64,000 nucleotides of DNA from Rhodobacteraceae bacterium D3-12 (GTDB lineage Bacteria; Pseudomonadota; Alphaproteobacteria; Rhodobacterales; Rhodobacteraceae), in assembly GCA_025916135.1 (NCBI GenBank), contig CP104793.1:2976001-3040000 (forward strand), read 5' to 3'. Position 1 is the first letter of the stretch. Every line of letters starts with the position of its first letter. The position numbers and the translations under genes were made by a program. Under the pieces are notes generated by a model that did not search any database, was not told the origin of the DNA, and worked only from the letters and a program-made list of their open reading frames with translations. Positions 9,003 to 18,096 of the stretch are shown one piece after another.

Positions 9003-9007
9003 CGGAT

Positions 9008-9403
9008 TTACGCCTCGGCACTAATGTTCTGACTGTCAATATATCTGCGACCTGCCTCTTTGGCCAAACGCACCGCGTCGGCCACGTTCAGATGGCGGGA
9101 TTTCGCAAGCTTGATAAGCATGGGAAGGTTGGCACCATAGAGGATGCGCCGCTTTTCCTTGGCGCAGGCCTGAAGCGACAGGTTCGACGGTGATCCGCCG
9201 AACATATCGACAACCATCACGACACCATCGCCCTGATCCACGTTATCAGCCGCGCCGCAAATTTCGGATTGCTTCACGCCGCGGTCACAATCGGCGGATA
9301 TGGCTACGCTGCGCACACCTTTTTGCACGCCTACGACGTGCTCCATCGCGGACAGGTATTCCTGTGCCAATCCGCCATGTGCGACGATCACGATTCCGAT
9401 CAA
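9008..9403 (-). CDS. PTS EIIA component, mannose family
   Basis: 131 residues. The N-terminus G-I-V-I-V-A-H-G-G-L-A carries the phosphorylatable His9 of the EIIA-Man fold. A D-M-F-G-G-S-P-S-N loop is also typical. No EIIB or EIIC partner is present, so the protein most likely works as a regulatory phosphate acceptor next to HPr. The order hprK-rapZ-EIIA-HPr is the standard alphaproteobacterial arrangement. Confidence 0.93.
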   Translation of the reverse strand: MIGIVIVAHGGLAQEYLSAMEHVVGVQKGVRSVAISADCDRGVKQSEICGAADNVDQGDGVVMVVDMFGGSPSNLSLQACAKEKRRILYGANLPMLIKLAKSRHLNVADAVRLAKEAGRRYIDSQNISAEA

Positions 9404-9442
9404 GCAGGATCCCCTTGAAACATTCTTCCACCCCTCCCCGGC

Positions 9443-10342
9443 TCAACTTCGGGTGATTTCGCCCGACCGCCGTTCGAGTTCGCGGTGCCTAATTGACACC
9501 CGCCAGCCCGCTTCTGCAAGGGCTTTGGCAAGGTTTTCCGTCAATGTGACCGAACGATGTTGCCCGCCGGTGCAGCCAAAGCCGATCGACAAGTGTGTTT
9601 TTCCCTCGTCGGAATAGGCCGGCAGCAGCATTTCAACCAAACCGCGCACCTGCTCGAAAAACGCGTCATAGCGCGCGTCCTCGGCAACATAGGCCTGCAC
9701 CCGTGCGTCGGTTCCGTTCAGCCCGCGCAGGGCCTCATCCCAATAAGGGTTACGCAAAAACCGGCAGTCGAACACCATGTCGATCGCCCTAGGCAACCCG
9801 CGTTTGTAAGAGAAAGAGTTTAACGAAACCGCAAGCCCCTGCCCCGCTTCCGGCGCGAACCAGCGTTCCACCTCGGCGCGCAATTCATGGGGCGTCATTT
9901 CGGACGTATCAACAAGGAAATCGGCCCGCGCCCGGATCGGCCCCAACAGGTCGAATTCGCGCGCGATCCCCTCGCCGGGGCTTTCTGCCGGGGCCATTGG
10001 GTGACGTCGCCGGGTTTCCGAGAACCGGCGCAACAAGACGCCCTCACGACAATCTAGGTAAAACAGCTCAAGCTGGCGGCCATATTCCTCGCCGAACCGG
10101 TCGATCGTCTCGATCAGGGCATTGGCCGAAAACTCGCGGTTGCGCGTGTCCACCCCCAATGCCAGCGGGCGGTCGTGTTGTGCCCCCTCTAACAACCCCG
10201 GCAACAGGCTAAGCGGCAAGTTGTCGATGGCCTCGAACCCAAGGTCTTCCAACGCCCGGATCGCGGTCGAGCGCCCGGCCCCGGACGGGCCGGTGACCAT
10301 CACACAGCGCGGAACAGTCGCGGATCGGTCTAGCGGTGCCAT
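9443..10342 (-). CDS. rapZ: RNase adapter protein RapZ
   Basis: 299 residues. Walker A motif G-P-S-G-A-G-R-S-T near residue 18, with arginine where lysine is usual. The C-terminal domain holds [10 protein letters not shown], a signature of RapZ (formerly YvcJ/YhbJ). In enteric bacteria it hands sRNAs to RNase E and controls glucosamine synthesis; its alphaproteobacterial role is less clear. It lies between HprK (22 bases upstream) and EIIA (39 bases downstream). Confidence 0.93.
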   Translation of the reverse strand: MAPLDRSATVPRCVMVTGPSGAGRSTAIRALEDLGFEAIDNLPLSLLPGLLEGAQHDRPLALGVDTRNREFSANALIETIDRFGEEYGRQLELFYLDCREGVLLRRFSETRRRHPMAPAESPGEGIAREFDLLGPIRARADFLVDTSEMTPHELRAEVERWFAPEAGQGLAVSLNSFSYKRGLPRAIDMVFDCRFLRNPYWDEALRGLNGTDARVQAYVAEDARYDAFFEQVRGLVEMLLPAYSDEGKTHLSIGFGCTGGQHRSVTLTENLAKALAEAGWRVSIRHRELERRSGEITRS

Positions 10343-10364
10343 GTCTACTCTGCTTTCGTTGCGG

Positions 10365-10814
10365 TTAGTCGGAACGTCCTGCCTTTAGATATTGCAGAAT
10401 CGCCGCCGGAAAATGACCTGTCGCGCTATTGTGAAGAAGCGGCAAGGAAACCCCCAGCAGATTCTTGTGTCTTTTCGGGGGAAGACGCTCATTTTCGTCG
10501 TGATCCAGATCGACGACCAACGCCAAAGCGGTCGGCCCCGCCGTCGCCGCGTTCAGAATACCCACAAAGCGTGCTTCGATCAGACCTGCAATCTGGGCAG
10601 GCGCATCTGCGATCACCGCCTCTTCTTGCCGCTCAAGGATCACGCGATCATCCGCAACCAACCCCGCACCCAGCGCCATAAGCCGCAAAGCAAGGGCCGA
10701 TTTCCCCGCCCCCGATGGGCCAAGGATCAGGACACCGCGCCCCGCAATCCCAACACAGCTTGCATGCACAATCGTTGGCTCGCCGCCCGCCGTTTTGGAG
10801 TGCTCCCCGACCAC
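10365..10814 (-). CDS. hprK: Short HPr kinase/phosphorylase
   Basis: 149 residues, the short alphaproteobacterial form lacking the N-terminal half of Firmicutes HprK. Walker A G-P-S-G-A-G-K-S is at residues 32-39, followed by L-V-A-D-D-R-V. It phosphorylates HPr on serine and joins carbon and nitrogen signals to the ChvG/ChvI system. Its first 167 bases are overlapped by the extended chvG frame; see that entry for why I think the overlap is caused by an indel. Confidence 0.92.
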   Translation of the reverse strand: MVGEHSKTAGGEPTIVHASCVGIAGRGVLILGPSGAGKSALALRLMALGAGLVADDRVILERQEEAVIADAPAQIAGLIEARFVGILNAATAGPTALALVVDLDHDENERLPPKRHKNLLGVSLPLLHNSATGHFPAAILQYLKAGRSD

Positions 10815-12522
10815 AGCGCCAGCCCCGAAGGCTCAGACAGGCAGGCAGGCCCACGACAAACCGTGCGCCCAGCGGATCAGAGGTGATATCGGCATCGGTC
10901 GGGCGGATGTTTTCGGCCCAGATCACGCCGTCATGCGCCTCGACAATCTGTTTCGAAATCGCCAGTCCAAGGCCGGAGTTGTTGCCAAACTGCCCTTCTG
11001 GCCGTTCGGAATAGAACCGCTTGAATACTTTTTGCAGGGCTTCATCGGGGATGCCCGGACCGGTGTCTTCGACCACGACAAGCACCCGGTTTTGCCGCTG
11101 CCGTGCCCAGACGCGGATCGCATCGCCATCTTCACAAAACGAAATCGCGTTGGTGATCAGGTTGACAAACACCTGCGCCAATCGCGCTTCCAGCCCGTCG
11201 ATGACAATCGCATTCGCGGGCAAATCGCTGATAAAGTCGATCCCCTTTGATTTCGCGTCCTCGCCCAGAAATTCGCACAGGTTGCCCAGCATCTTGAGAA
11301 GGTCAAAGCTCTCCTGCTCTTCTTTCACAAGCTCGCTATCAAGGCGCGACGCGTTGGAGATATCGCTGACCAAACGGTCAAGCCGGCGCACATCGTGTTC
11401 GATCACATCCAACAATTTGCCGCGCTGCTCTTCTTTCTTGACCATACGTAGACTGCCCACCGCACTGCGCAGGCTGGCGAGCGGGTTCTTGATCTCATGC
11501 GCCACGTCGGCGGCGAATTGTTCGTTGCCATCAATCCGGTCATAAAGCGCGTTCACCATACCGCGCAGCGCCCCGGACAGGCGGCCGATTTCATCAGGCC
11601 GCGCCGTCAAATCCGGAATCCGAATGCGCCCGGTGGACTTCTGGCGGTTGTCCCGGTCGCGGCCAATCTCTGCCGCCGCGGCAAGGTCGCTGATCGGGTT
11701 GGCGATGGTCGAGGCCAGAACAAGGCTTAATCCAATCGAAACCAGCGTTCCGACAACGAACATCTGCAACACGCGCTCACGCTCAACCCGGACGAGGTAA
11801 TCAATCTCACCCGATGTCGAGGCAAGAATAAGCACCCCGACCACGTTATCGCCTTGTTTCACTTGGGTCGACACGGTGTAAACGCGCCCTTCCCCCTCGC
11901 TTCCCGCGACAACCTGTGCGCCATCTTGCAGCGTGCTGGTCACCAATTGGCGCGCCTGATCTTCAACCGCAATCAGGGGTTTGGCGGGTTTCTCGCCGGT
12001 AAACAGGCCGGAAATCTTGGTCCAGAGCCACGACAACCCATCCGTCAGATAGGTTCGCCCGTCGGTTTTGCTATCGGACAATGGCGACGCAATCCCGCGC
12101 CCGCCCGCCGTGCCGACCAACTCACCAGAGGTGTCAAACAGAAAGACCTGCACCCCTTTGCGCATGTCCAGCCCGTCAAGCGTCGCCGTCACGTCGATCC
12201 CGTCACCAGCGGCAAGATTGACAGGCGCGGTGCCGCCCATCTGTGCCTCAAACACATCCGAGATCAGCTCAACTTCGCTGGCAAGCCCACGCACCCGTTG
12301 CAACGCCAATCCGTCCCGCGACGAATTGAGATACAAAATACCCGCCACAAGAATGTTGAGCGCAATCAGGTTGAAAGTGATGATCTTGCGCGCCAGAGGC
12401 GACGCGCGCAACGAGAACAATCCGCGCTTCTCTCTCGAAACGCGGACCTCATCGTCCACTGTACTGCCCGGAGCAACAAAATCGTCACCCAGAACAATAT
12501 CACCGTCGTGTTCAGGCGCCAT
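10648..12522 (-). CDS. chvG: Sensor histidine kinase ChvG, with aberrant C-terminal extension
   Basis: About 624 residues. An N-terminal transmembrane segment, a large periplasmic domain, a second transmembrane segment near residue 270, a HAMP domain, the phosphoacceptor box A-H-E-I-K-N-P-L-A-S-L near 350, and N, G1 and G2 boxes (N-A-I-S-F, D-T-G-P-G-I-P, G-L-G-L-A-I) are all present. The usual ChvG end would be about G-A-R-F-V-V-G-L-P-A. Here the frame continues for about 60 cysteine- and glycine-rich residues inside hprK. A shift at the CAGG triplet repeat (10838-10849) would instead reach a stop at 10833-10835, 18 bases before hprK. Start ATG 12522 is chosen over 12531. Confidence 0.88.
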   Translation of the reverse strand: MAPEHDGDIVLGDDFVAPGSTVDDEVRVSREKRGLFSLRASPLARKIITFNLIALNILVAGILYLNSSRDGLALQRVRGLASEVELISDVFEAQMGGTAPVNLAAGDGIDVTATLDGLDMRKGVQVFLFDTSGELVGTAGGRGIASPLSDSKTDGRTYLTDGLSWLWTKISGLFTGEKPAKPLIAVEDQARQLVTSTLQDGAQVVAGSEGEGRVYTVSTQVKQGDNVVGVLILASTSGEIDYLVRVERERVLQMFVVGTLVSIGLSLVLASTIANPISDLAAAAEIGRDRDNRQKSTGRIRIPDLTARPDEIGRLSGALRGMVNALYDRIDGNEQFAADVAHEIKNPLASLRSAVGSLRMVKKEEQRGKLLDVIEHDVRRLDRLVSDISNASRLDSELVKEEQESFDLLKMLGNLCEFLGEDAKSKGIDFISDLPANAIVIDGLEARLAQVFVNLITNAISFCEDGDAIRVWARQRQNRVLVVVEDTGPGIPDEALQKVFKRFYSERPEGQFGNNSGLGLAISKQIVEAHDGVIWAENIRPTDADITSDPLGARFVVGLPACLSLRGWRCGRGALQNGGRRANDCACKLCWDCGARCPDPWPIGGGEIGPCFAAYGAGCGVGCG

Positions 12523-12578
12523 GTCGCGCACGTTGATCCTTTCGGCTAGAGCCTCAGGTAAAGCCTCAGGCGATCACC

Positions 12579-13280
12579 TTATTCTTCGTTATACCTGTAG
12601 CCGATACCATAGAGCGTCTCAATCGCAGAGAAATCGCCGTCCACGCTACGCATCTTTTTGCGCAACCGTTTGATGTGGCTGTCGATCGTGCGGTCATCAA
12701 CATACACTTGGTCGTCATAGGCCACATCCATCAGCTGATCGCGCGACTTGACGAAGCCGGGACGCTGGGCAAGCGCTTGAAGCAAAAGGAATTCTGTCAC
12801 GGTCAGCGACACATCCTTGCCCTTCCACGCAACCGCATGACGCAGCGGGTCCATCCGCAGATCGCCACGTTCCATCACCTTGGTTTCTTCGGTGTCCCCA
12901 ACGATATCACCCGCCACGGCGTCTTGGCGACGCAACAGCGCACGGATCCGCTCGACCAAAAGACGCTGACTGAACGGTTTTTTGACATAATCGTCCGCGC
13001 CCATTCGCAGGCCCAGAACCTCGTCGATTTCGTCATCTTTAGACGTCAGAAAAATGACCGGCATGGTGGTTTTTTGGCGCAGACGCTGCAACAAATCCAT
13101 CCCGTCCATACGCGGCATTTTAATATCCAGAACCGCCATATCGGGCAATTTCCGGTTAAACGCGTCAAGCGCCTGCTGACCGTCATGATATGTTTCGACC
13201 TCAAAACCCTCTGCCTCAAGGGTCATGGCCACGGATGTCAGGATATTCCGATCATCGTCCACAAGGGCGATTTTTGACAT
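12579..13280 (-). CDS. chvI: Response regulator ChvI
   Basis: 233 residues. Receiver domain at residues 1-120 with the acidic pair D-D near residue 9, phosphoacceptor aspartate in V-L-D-I-K-M-P near 52 and K near 103. A winged-helix OmpR-type DNA-binding domain follows ([13 protein letters not shown]). It is the partner of ChvG, which starts 57 bases downstream. In related bacteria the pair senses acid or host conditions and controls envelope genes and pckA, which is divergently transcribed here. Confidence 0.95.
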   Translation of the reverse strand: MSKIALVDDDRNILTSVAMTLEAEGFEVETYHDGQQALDAFNRKLPDMAVLDIKMPRMDGMDLLQRLRQKTTMPVIFLTSKDDEIDEVLGLRMGADDYVKKPFSQRLLVERIRALLRRQDAVAGDIVGDTEETKVMERGDLRMDPLRHAVAWKGKDVSLTVTEFLLLQALAQRPGFVKSRDQLMDVAYDDQVYVDDRTIDSHIKRLRKKMRSVDGDFSAIETLYGIGYRYNEE

Positions 13281-13650
13281 GTCTGAAGTCCTTTATACTG
13301 CTCATTATGCTTGTTTTTTCTGGCACAATTGCCGCTTTCCTTCCCACAATCAATCCCCAACTGCAGATCAGTAAAGGTTTCGCGGCAAATGTGGCGCGAA
13401 AATCGCTTAAGAATGACTAATTTGCCTCACTTTTCGTTTCATATCGGAAAAAATCTTATGAGAACCGGCGGATGATTGCGTTAATCCGAACTTGGTTGCG
13501 CTAACTGCGTCAAAGCTGCCTGTTCCCTGCCGTCACCCGCATGCTAAGAGGCCCACACCGGGCCCAGAAGGGGCCGGTTCAAAAGGCGAATTACGCCGAC
13601 GAATAGAACTAATCCGCAAGATCAGCGGGCGCATCAGGAGCAAAAGTGAC
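13281..13650. promoter_or_regulatory. Divergent chvI / pckA regulatory region
   Basis: This 370-base gap separates the start codons of chvI (leftward) and pckA (rightward) and must hold both promoters. Two copies of TTGCG(T/C)TAA stand at 13476-13484 and 13496-13504, exactly 20 bases apart, the spacing expected for a regulator binding one face of DNA. The second copy sits inside GTTGCGCTAAC, close to a palindrome. The region before 13440 is AT-rich. No small ORF with coding character is visible. Which protein binds is not shown. Confidence 0.45.
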
Positions 13651-15249
13651 ATGACATTTGGACGGGTAAACCCGAATTTCCGGCTCGAAGACCAGGGTAT
13701 CAACGGTCTCGGCAATGTCTTTTACAACATCATGGAGCCCGATCTGATCGAGCATGCCGTCAAACGTAGCGAAGGACGTTTGGGCCGCGGGGGCACCTTC
13801 CTCGTCTCCACCGGAAAATTCACCGGCCGCTCGCCAAAAGACAAGCATGTGGTGAAAACCCCTTCGGTTGCCGACAGCATCTGGTGGGATAATAACGCCG
13901 AAATGTCGCCCGAAGGCTTTGACGCGCTTTACGCCGATATGCTCGCCCATATGAAAGGGCGTGACTATTTCGTTCAGGATCTCGTTGGCGGCTCTGATCC
14001 GGCCTATGCAATTAACGTCCGCATGGTGACCGAGCTGGCTTGGCACGGGCTGTTCATCCGCCACCTGCTGCGCCGCCCCGAACGCGCGGAGCTCGACGGA
14101 TTTATGGCTGACTTCACCGTCATCAACTGCCCCAGCTTCCAAGCGGACCCGGCCAAGCACGGCTGCCGCTCTGAAACTGTGATCGCGATGAACTTCGACG
14201 CCAAGATCATCCTGATCGGTGGCACCGAATATGCTGGCGAGAACAAGAAATCGGTCTTCACCCTGCTGAATTATCTGCTGCCCGACCAAGGCATCATGCC
14301 GATGCACTGCTCGGCCAACCACGCCACCGGCAATCCGGTTGATACCGCCGTGTTCTTTGGCCTGTCCGGCACCGGCAAAACAACACTTAGCGCCGATCCC
14401 GCCCGCACGCTTATTGGCGATGACGAGCACGGCTGGTCCGATCGCGGCACCTTCAACTTCGAAGGTGGTTGCTATGCCAAGACCATCAACCTCTCTGCCG
14501 AGGCCGAGCCGGAAATCTACGCGACAACCGAAAAATTCGGCACCGTGATTGAAAACATGGTCTATGATGAAGAGACCCGCGAGCTTGATTTCGACGATGA
14601 CAGCCTCACCGCAAACATGCGCTGCGCCTATCCGCTCGAATATATCTCCAACGCGTCGGACACCGCGCTTGGCGGCCATCCTAAGAATGTCATCATGCTG
14701 ACATGCGATGCCTTTGGCGTGTTGCCTCCGATTGCCCGGCTCACCCCGGCGCAGGCGATGTATCACTTCCTGTCCGGTTTCACCTCCAAGGTCGCCGGAA
14801 CCGAACGTGGCGTGACCGAGCCTGAGCCAACTTTCTCGACCTGTTTCGGCGCCCCCTTCATGCCGCGCCGTCCCGAGGTTTATGGCAACCTCTTGCGTGA
14901 CAAGATCGCCAAGCACGGCGCGACCTGCTGGCTGGTCAACACCGGTTGGACCGGTGGCGCATATGGCACAGGCAGCCGCATGCCGATCAAGGCCACCCGC
15001 GCTCTGCTGACCGCCGCGCTTGACGGATCACTGAACGAGGCAACCTTCCGCAAGGACCCGAACTTTGGCTTTGACGTGCCCGTCACGGTGCCCGGTGTCG
15101 ATGCAACCCTGCTCGATCCGCGCGCCACATGGGGCGACAAGGACGCCTATGATGCACAGGCCCAAAAGCTGGTCGAAATGTTCGCCGGCAACTTTGCCCA
15201 ATACGTGCCTTACATCGACGACGATGTAAAAGCCGCCGCCATCGGCTGA
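13651..15249 (+). CDS. pckA: ATP-dependent phosphoenolpyruvate carboxykinase
   Basis: 532 residues from the ATG at 13651, the usual family length; the longer frame to 13492 has no coding character. The kinase P-loop [10 protein letters not shown] is at residues 237-246, the metal/oxaloacetate site H-C-S-A-N near 220, and R-M-P-I-K and T-G-W-T-G-G near 430-450. It converts oxaloacetate to PEP, the first step of gluconeogenesis. It is divergent from chvI, a known regulatory partner in rhizobia and agrobacteria. Confidence 0.97.
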   Translation: MTFGRVNPNFRLEDQGINGLGNVFYNIMEPDLIEHAVKRSEGRLGRGGTFLVSTGKFTGRSPKDKHVVKTPSVADSIWWDNNAEMSPEGFDALYADMLAHMKGRDYFVQDLVGGSDPAYAINVRMVTELAWHGLFIRHLLRRPERAELDGFMADFTVINCPSFQADPAKHGCRSETVIAMNFDAKIILIGGTEYAGENKKSVFTLLNYLLPDQGIMPMHCSANHATGNPVDTAVFFGLSGTGKTTLSADPARTLIGDDEHGWSDRGTFNFEGGCYAKTINLSAEAEPEIYATTEKFGTVIENMVYDEETRELDFDDDSLTANMRCAYPLEYISNASDTALGGHPKNVIMLTCDAFGVLPPIARLTPAQAMYHFLSGFTSKVAGTERGVTEPEPTFSTCFGAPFMPRRPEVYGNLLRDKIAKHGATCWLVNTGWTGGAYGTGSRMPIKATRALLTAALDGSLNEATFRKDPNFGFDVPVTVPGVDATLLDPRATWGDKDAYDAQAQKLVEMFAGNFAQYVPYIDDDVKAAAIG

Positions 15250-15250
15250 T

Positions 15251-15270
15251 CAAAGCTGACGTCAGCTTTG
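15251..15270. repeat. Perfect 20-bp palindrome after pckA
   Basis: The bases CAAAGCTGAC and GTCAGCTTTG form a perfect inverted repeat starting 2 bases after the pckA stop. A related half-copy (GCGCCAGCTTTGGCG) follows at once. It may be an RNA-stabilising hairpin upstream of the terminator, or a protein site; the sequence alone does not decide. Confidence 0.5.
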
Positions 15271-15310
15271 GCGCCAGCTTTGGCGTCCTGCACGACATAA
15301 AACCTCATCA

Positions 15311-15340
15311 AACCCGGCCGTCATTGGCCGGGTTTTTTGT
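15311..15340 (+). terminator. Intrinsic terminator of pckA
   Basis: A 9-bp stem AACCCGGCC / GGCCGGGTT with a 6-base loop is followed by T6. An outer inverted repeat (CCTCATCAAA ... TTTGATGAGG) extends the structure on both sides. It lies about 60 bases after the pckA stop. Confidence 0.85.
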
Positions 15341-15749
15341 GTTTTGATGAGGCGCGCACCCCGCCACCCCCCATGACATTTCCGCCGCCGCACCGTTGCC
15401 TGCGCAGTTCACGCAAATTGCGCGCAGTTTAAGCGCTGAAAGCCCGGCAATCTTTATCATTCGCTAAGGCACTTGGTTTAGGCCTTCGCGCCAAACCCAG
15501 CTGCAATGGACCTAAAGGCCGCTTTCAATGATCCCCTCCCCCTCCGACCCATGCTGGAGTCGCGCTTTGTTCAGCGACAGCAACCTCTCCGGCGCATCCC
15601 TTGCCACGCGTATCCTTGTGTCGCGTCTGCGCCGCGAGGGCCCTAACCTCGCCCGGAGATGCCAGCCAGCAAATCGGCGAGCTGCGCAGGTTCTTCGAAA
15701 AATCCGGCTTCGCCGTCAAAGACATCGCCCTCTTCTGAAAGGAATGAAA
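15341..15749. other. Non-coding gap upstream of the conserved unknown gene, with a possible coding remnant
   Basis: About 400 bases lack a convincing gene. At 15661-15737 one frame reads A-S-Q-Q-I-G-E-L-R-R-F-F-E-K-S-G-F, ending in TGA 6 bases before the ribosome site of the next gene. That looks like the C-terminus of a soluble coiled protein, but no start or upstream body is present. It may be the tail of a decayed gene. A promoter for the downstream gene is expected here but I could not pick one. Confidence 0.3.
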
Positions 15750-16748
15750 ATGAAAAACGCCATGATGAGCGTCGCCGAGGCAACGCAATGTATCGAAAGC
15801 GGCGCGGTTCTCGTTATTGCCGGATCAGAAGCCGCATTGTCGCAACTGCCCGCCGGTAAATGGGTTGGCGGCACCTCCGTGTATTTCATGACCGCCACCG
15901 GCGGCCGCGTTGATCGCGAAAACGTCTTTGTCACCGAATTCGACGACGCCCGCGATGCGCGGGTTGTCATGTATGTCGGTCGTGACCTCGATCAACTGAC
16001 AGCGAACCGGTTTGAAAACGGCCTGTCGATAATCCTGATCCCCGCGTTTTCCGAGGCACACGCCGACTTTGCCCTCAACGGCGCGTCTTTCCCCGGCCTG
16101 TTCGAACAACCCTTGATGGGCTGGATTTCCGGCATGCATCTTGATGACACCGCCGCGGACAGCCCCAAGGTCGTAGACGGCGCGACGGCCACCATCCACG
16201 CCGAAGGCGCCGCCGTATTGCACGTGGATATCGGTCAGGACATGATCGCCGATATCGACATCGTGAACCTGTTCGAGCAGGACCCAGACGCCGATGAACT
16301 CCAGTTCACCGAAGACGGGTTCAGCGCCAAGACCGCCATCATCAATGGCAAGGAAACCGATCTGCTCAGCTACATCTCGGAGAATGACATTGATACGGAA
16401 ATGCCGCTGGTGGCGAATTATGCCGGTGCGATGATCAACGTGTCATTCCAATCACTCGATACTGAAAGCGGTGTTGCCTTCTACGCCCCGGTAGTCGCCG
16501 GCGTGACTTATCGACAGGCCAAAGCGCCCGCCAACTTTGCCCGGAAGTTCGCCCAACTCGCCACAGGCAATGGCACCGAGGAGCTGTCTTGCAACTGCAT
16601 CCTCAACTATGTTTACGGCGAGTTGGAAGGCAAAAAGACCGCTGACTTCACCGGCCCCGCCACCTTTGGCGAAATTGCCTATATCCTGCTCAATCAAACG
16701 ATGGTCAGGGTCAGCTTGCAGGCGGCAGCGAAAGCCGCGGTTGCGTAA
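15750..16748 (+). CDS. Conserved protein of unknown function
   Basis: 332 residues from the ATG at 15750, with AAAGGA seven bases upstream; an ATG two codons earlier is possible. The protein is soluble and acidic, without a signal peptide or membrane span. Visible blocks include L-V-I-A-G-S-E-A-A-L near residue 20, T-A-T-G-G-R-V-D near 50, a mid-protein D-I-D-I-V-N-L-F-E-Q-D, and a late S-C-N-C-I-L-N-Y-V-Y-G-E-L-E-G motif. The C-N-C-I-L-N-Y motif recalls FIST-type sensor proteins, but I would not assign that family. It stands alone between the pckA terminator and a convergent aldo/keto reductase. Confidence 0.75.
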   Translation: MKNAMMSVAEATQCIESGAVLVIAGSEAALSQLPAGKWVGGTSVYFMTATGGRVDRENVFVTEFDDARDARVVMYVGRDLDQLTANRFENGLSIILIPAFSEAHADFALNGASFPGLFEQPLMGWISGMHLDDTAADSPKVVDGATATIHAEGAAVLHVDIGQDMIADIDIVNLFEQDPDADELQFTEDGFSAKTAIINGKETDLLSYISENDIDTEMPLVANYAGAMINVSFQSLDTESGVAFYAPVVAGVTYRQAKAPANFARKFAQLATGNGTEELSCNCILNYVYGELEGKKTADFTGPATFGEIAYILLNQTMVRVSLQAAAKAAVA

Positions 16749-16778
16749 CACGGCCTTCGTGCGACTTTCATTGTTAAA

Positions 16779-16806
16779 CCCCGGCCCCGCAACGGGACCG
16801 GGGTGC
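16779..16806. terminator. GC-rich hairpin between convergent genes
   Basis: ACCCCGGccccg / cgggaCCGGGGT forms an inverted repeat about 35 bases after the stop of the preceding gene. There is no T-run, so it is a weak or Rho-assisted terminator at best. It can serve both convergent genes. Confidence 0.35.
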
Positions 16807-16884
16807 ATTGATGCATCATATTCCGCTAGATTGGCGCAAGGTTAGAACCGCGCCGCCCCAGCTCAAGGGCCGGAAAACCCGCCC

Positions 16885-17931
16885 TTAACACGGCATCGGA
16901 TGCGCCCGATGCGCCGCGTCGATCTCATCCAGAACATCCTCGCTCAACGTCAACTCGGACGCGCCCAGCGCAAGCTCAAGCTGCTCCATCGTTGTCGCCC
17001 CGAAGATCGGAATGGTGGGAAAAGGCCGCGTCAGCGTCCATGCCAACGCCATTTGCGCCGGGTCCAGCCCATGCCGCTTGGCAATCTCAAGATAAGCCCC
17101 GACCGCGCCGAACACCCGCTCTGTAACCCGCCCGCCAAGATTGGGCACAAGGCTCTTGCGCGACCCGTCCGGCACCGCGCCGCCCTGATACTTGCCGGTC
17201 AACAGCCCCGCCGCCAAGGGCGAAAACGCCAACAGCGTCACCTCTTCATTGTGGCTCAACTCGGCCAGATCAGTATCGAACAACCGGCACAACAGCGAAT
17301 ATTCGTTCTGGATCGCAGCCACCCGCGGCCCGCCCACGCGCTCGGACGCGGCCAGCCACTGTGCCGTGCCCCACGCGCTTTCGTTCGAGAGGCCAAAGGC
17401 CCGGATGCGCCCCTTTTCCACCTCGCGCTGCAACGCGCCCAGCGCTTCCTCCATATGCCGCAGTGTCGCTGCGCGGTCCTGATCCGACGGATCAAAGGTC
17501 CAGTTGCGCCGGAACATGTAAGAGCCGCGATTGGGCCAGTGAAACTGATACAAGTCGATCACATCGGTCTTGAGCCGCGTCAGGCTCCGCTCAACCGATG
17601 CTGCAATCGTTTCGGGCGAAATCGGCGGCGTTCCACCCTCTTTCACATCCGATCCCTCGCCCAGATGCTTGGTCGCCAGAACCACATCATCCCGCCGACC
17701 TGTCTTCGCAAACCACTCACCGATGATTTCCTCGGTCCGGCCAAGGGTTTCGGCGCTGACCGGATTGACGGGATACATCTCTGCCGTGTCGATAAAATCC
17801 ACGCCCCGCTCCAACGCACGGTCAATCTGGGCATGCCCTTCCGCTTGCGTGTTCTGCGTGCCCCATGTCATCGACCCAAGACAGAGCGCGCTGACCTCGA
17901 TCCCGGTCTGTCCCAGCTTTACTCGTTGCAT
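16885..17931 (-). CDS. Aldo/keto reductase
   Basis: 348 residues from the ATG at 17931 (M-Q-R-V-K-L-G-Q-T-G). TIM-barrel AKR with the catalytic D-T-A-E-M-Y (Asp/Tyr) near residue 53, the lysine in A-T-K-H near 84, and H-W-P-N near 130. It resembles the Tas/YajO-like group of NADPH-dependent reductases. The longer frame to 18030 adds residues with no family resemblance. It is divergent from an MFS gene across about 165 bases. The natural substrate is unknown. Confidence 0.9.
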   Translation of the reverse strand: MQRVKLGQTGIEVSALCLGSMTWGTQNTQAEGHAQIDRALERGVDFIDTAEMYPVNPVSAETLGRTEEIIGEWFAKTGRRDDVVLATKHLGEGSDVKEGGTPPISPETIAASVERSLTRLKTDVIDLYQFHWPNRGSYMFRRNWTFDPSDQDRAATLRHMEEALGALQREVEKGRIRAFGLSNESAWGTAQWLAASERVGGPRVAAIQNEYSLLCRLFDTDLAELSHNEEVTLLAFSPLAAGLLTGKYQGGAVPDGSRKSLVPNLGGRVTERVFGAVGAYLEIAKRHGLDPAQMALAWTLTRPFPTIPIFGATTMEQLELALGASELTLSEDVLDEIDAAHRAHPMPC

Positions 17932-18096
17932 CCTGCGTTTCCCTTTTGGTTGCCTGTCGCGTTGGGCGGCACAGTCGCACTCTGACATCCGGGCTTCAAG
18001 CCGATCCAGCCCATCCGACCACCCATCCACGCACAGCGATCAAAAAAACGACACCGCTTGGTCGCCTTCCCACTTGCAACCCAAACCGGGGCTGCG

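Noticed and set aside
13609-14916. 435-codon open frame antisense to pckA
   Set aside because: It mirrors the codon pattern of pckA, has no ribosome site and no recognisable motif; a GC-rich shadow.
15528-15749. Longer start for the conserved unknown gene (to 15528)
   Set aside because: The added residues are arginine-rich and without coding character, and a good ribosome site lies at 15738-15743.
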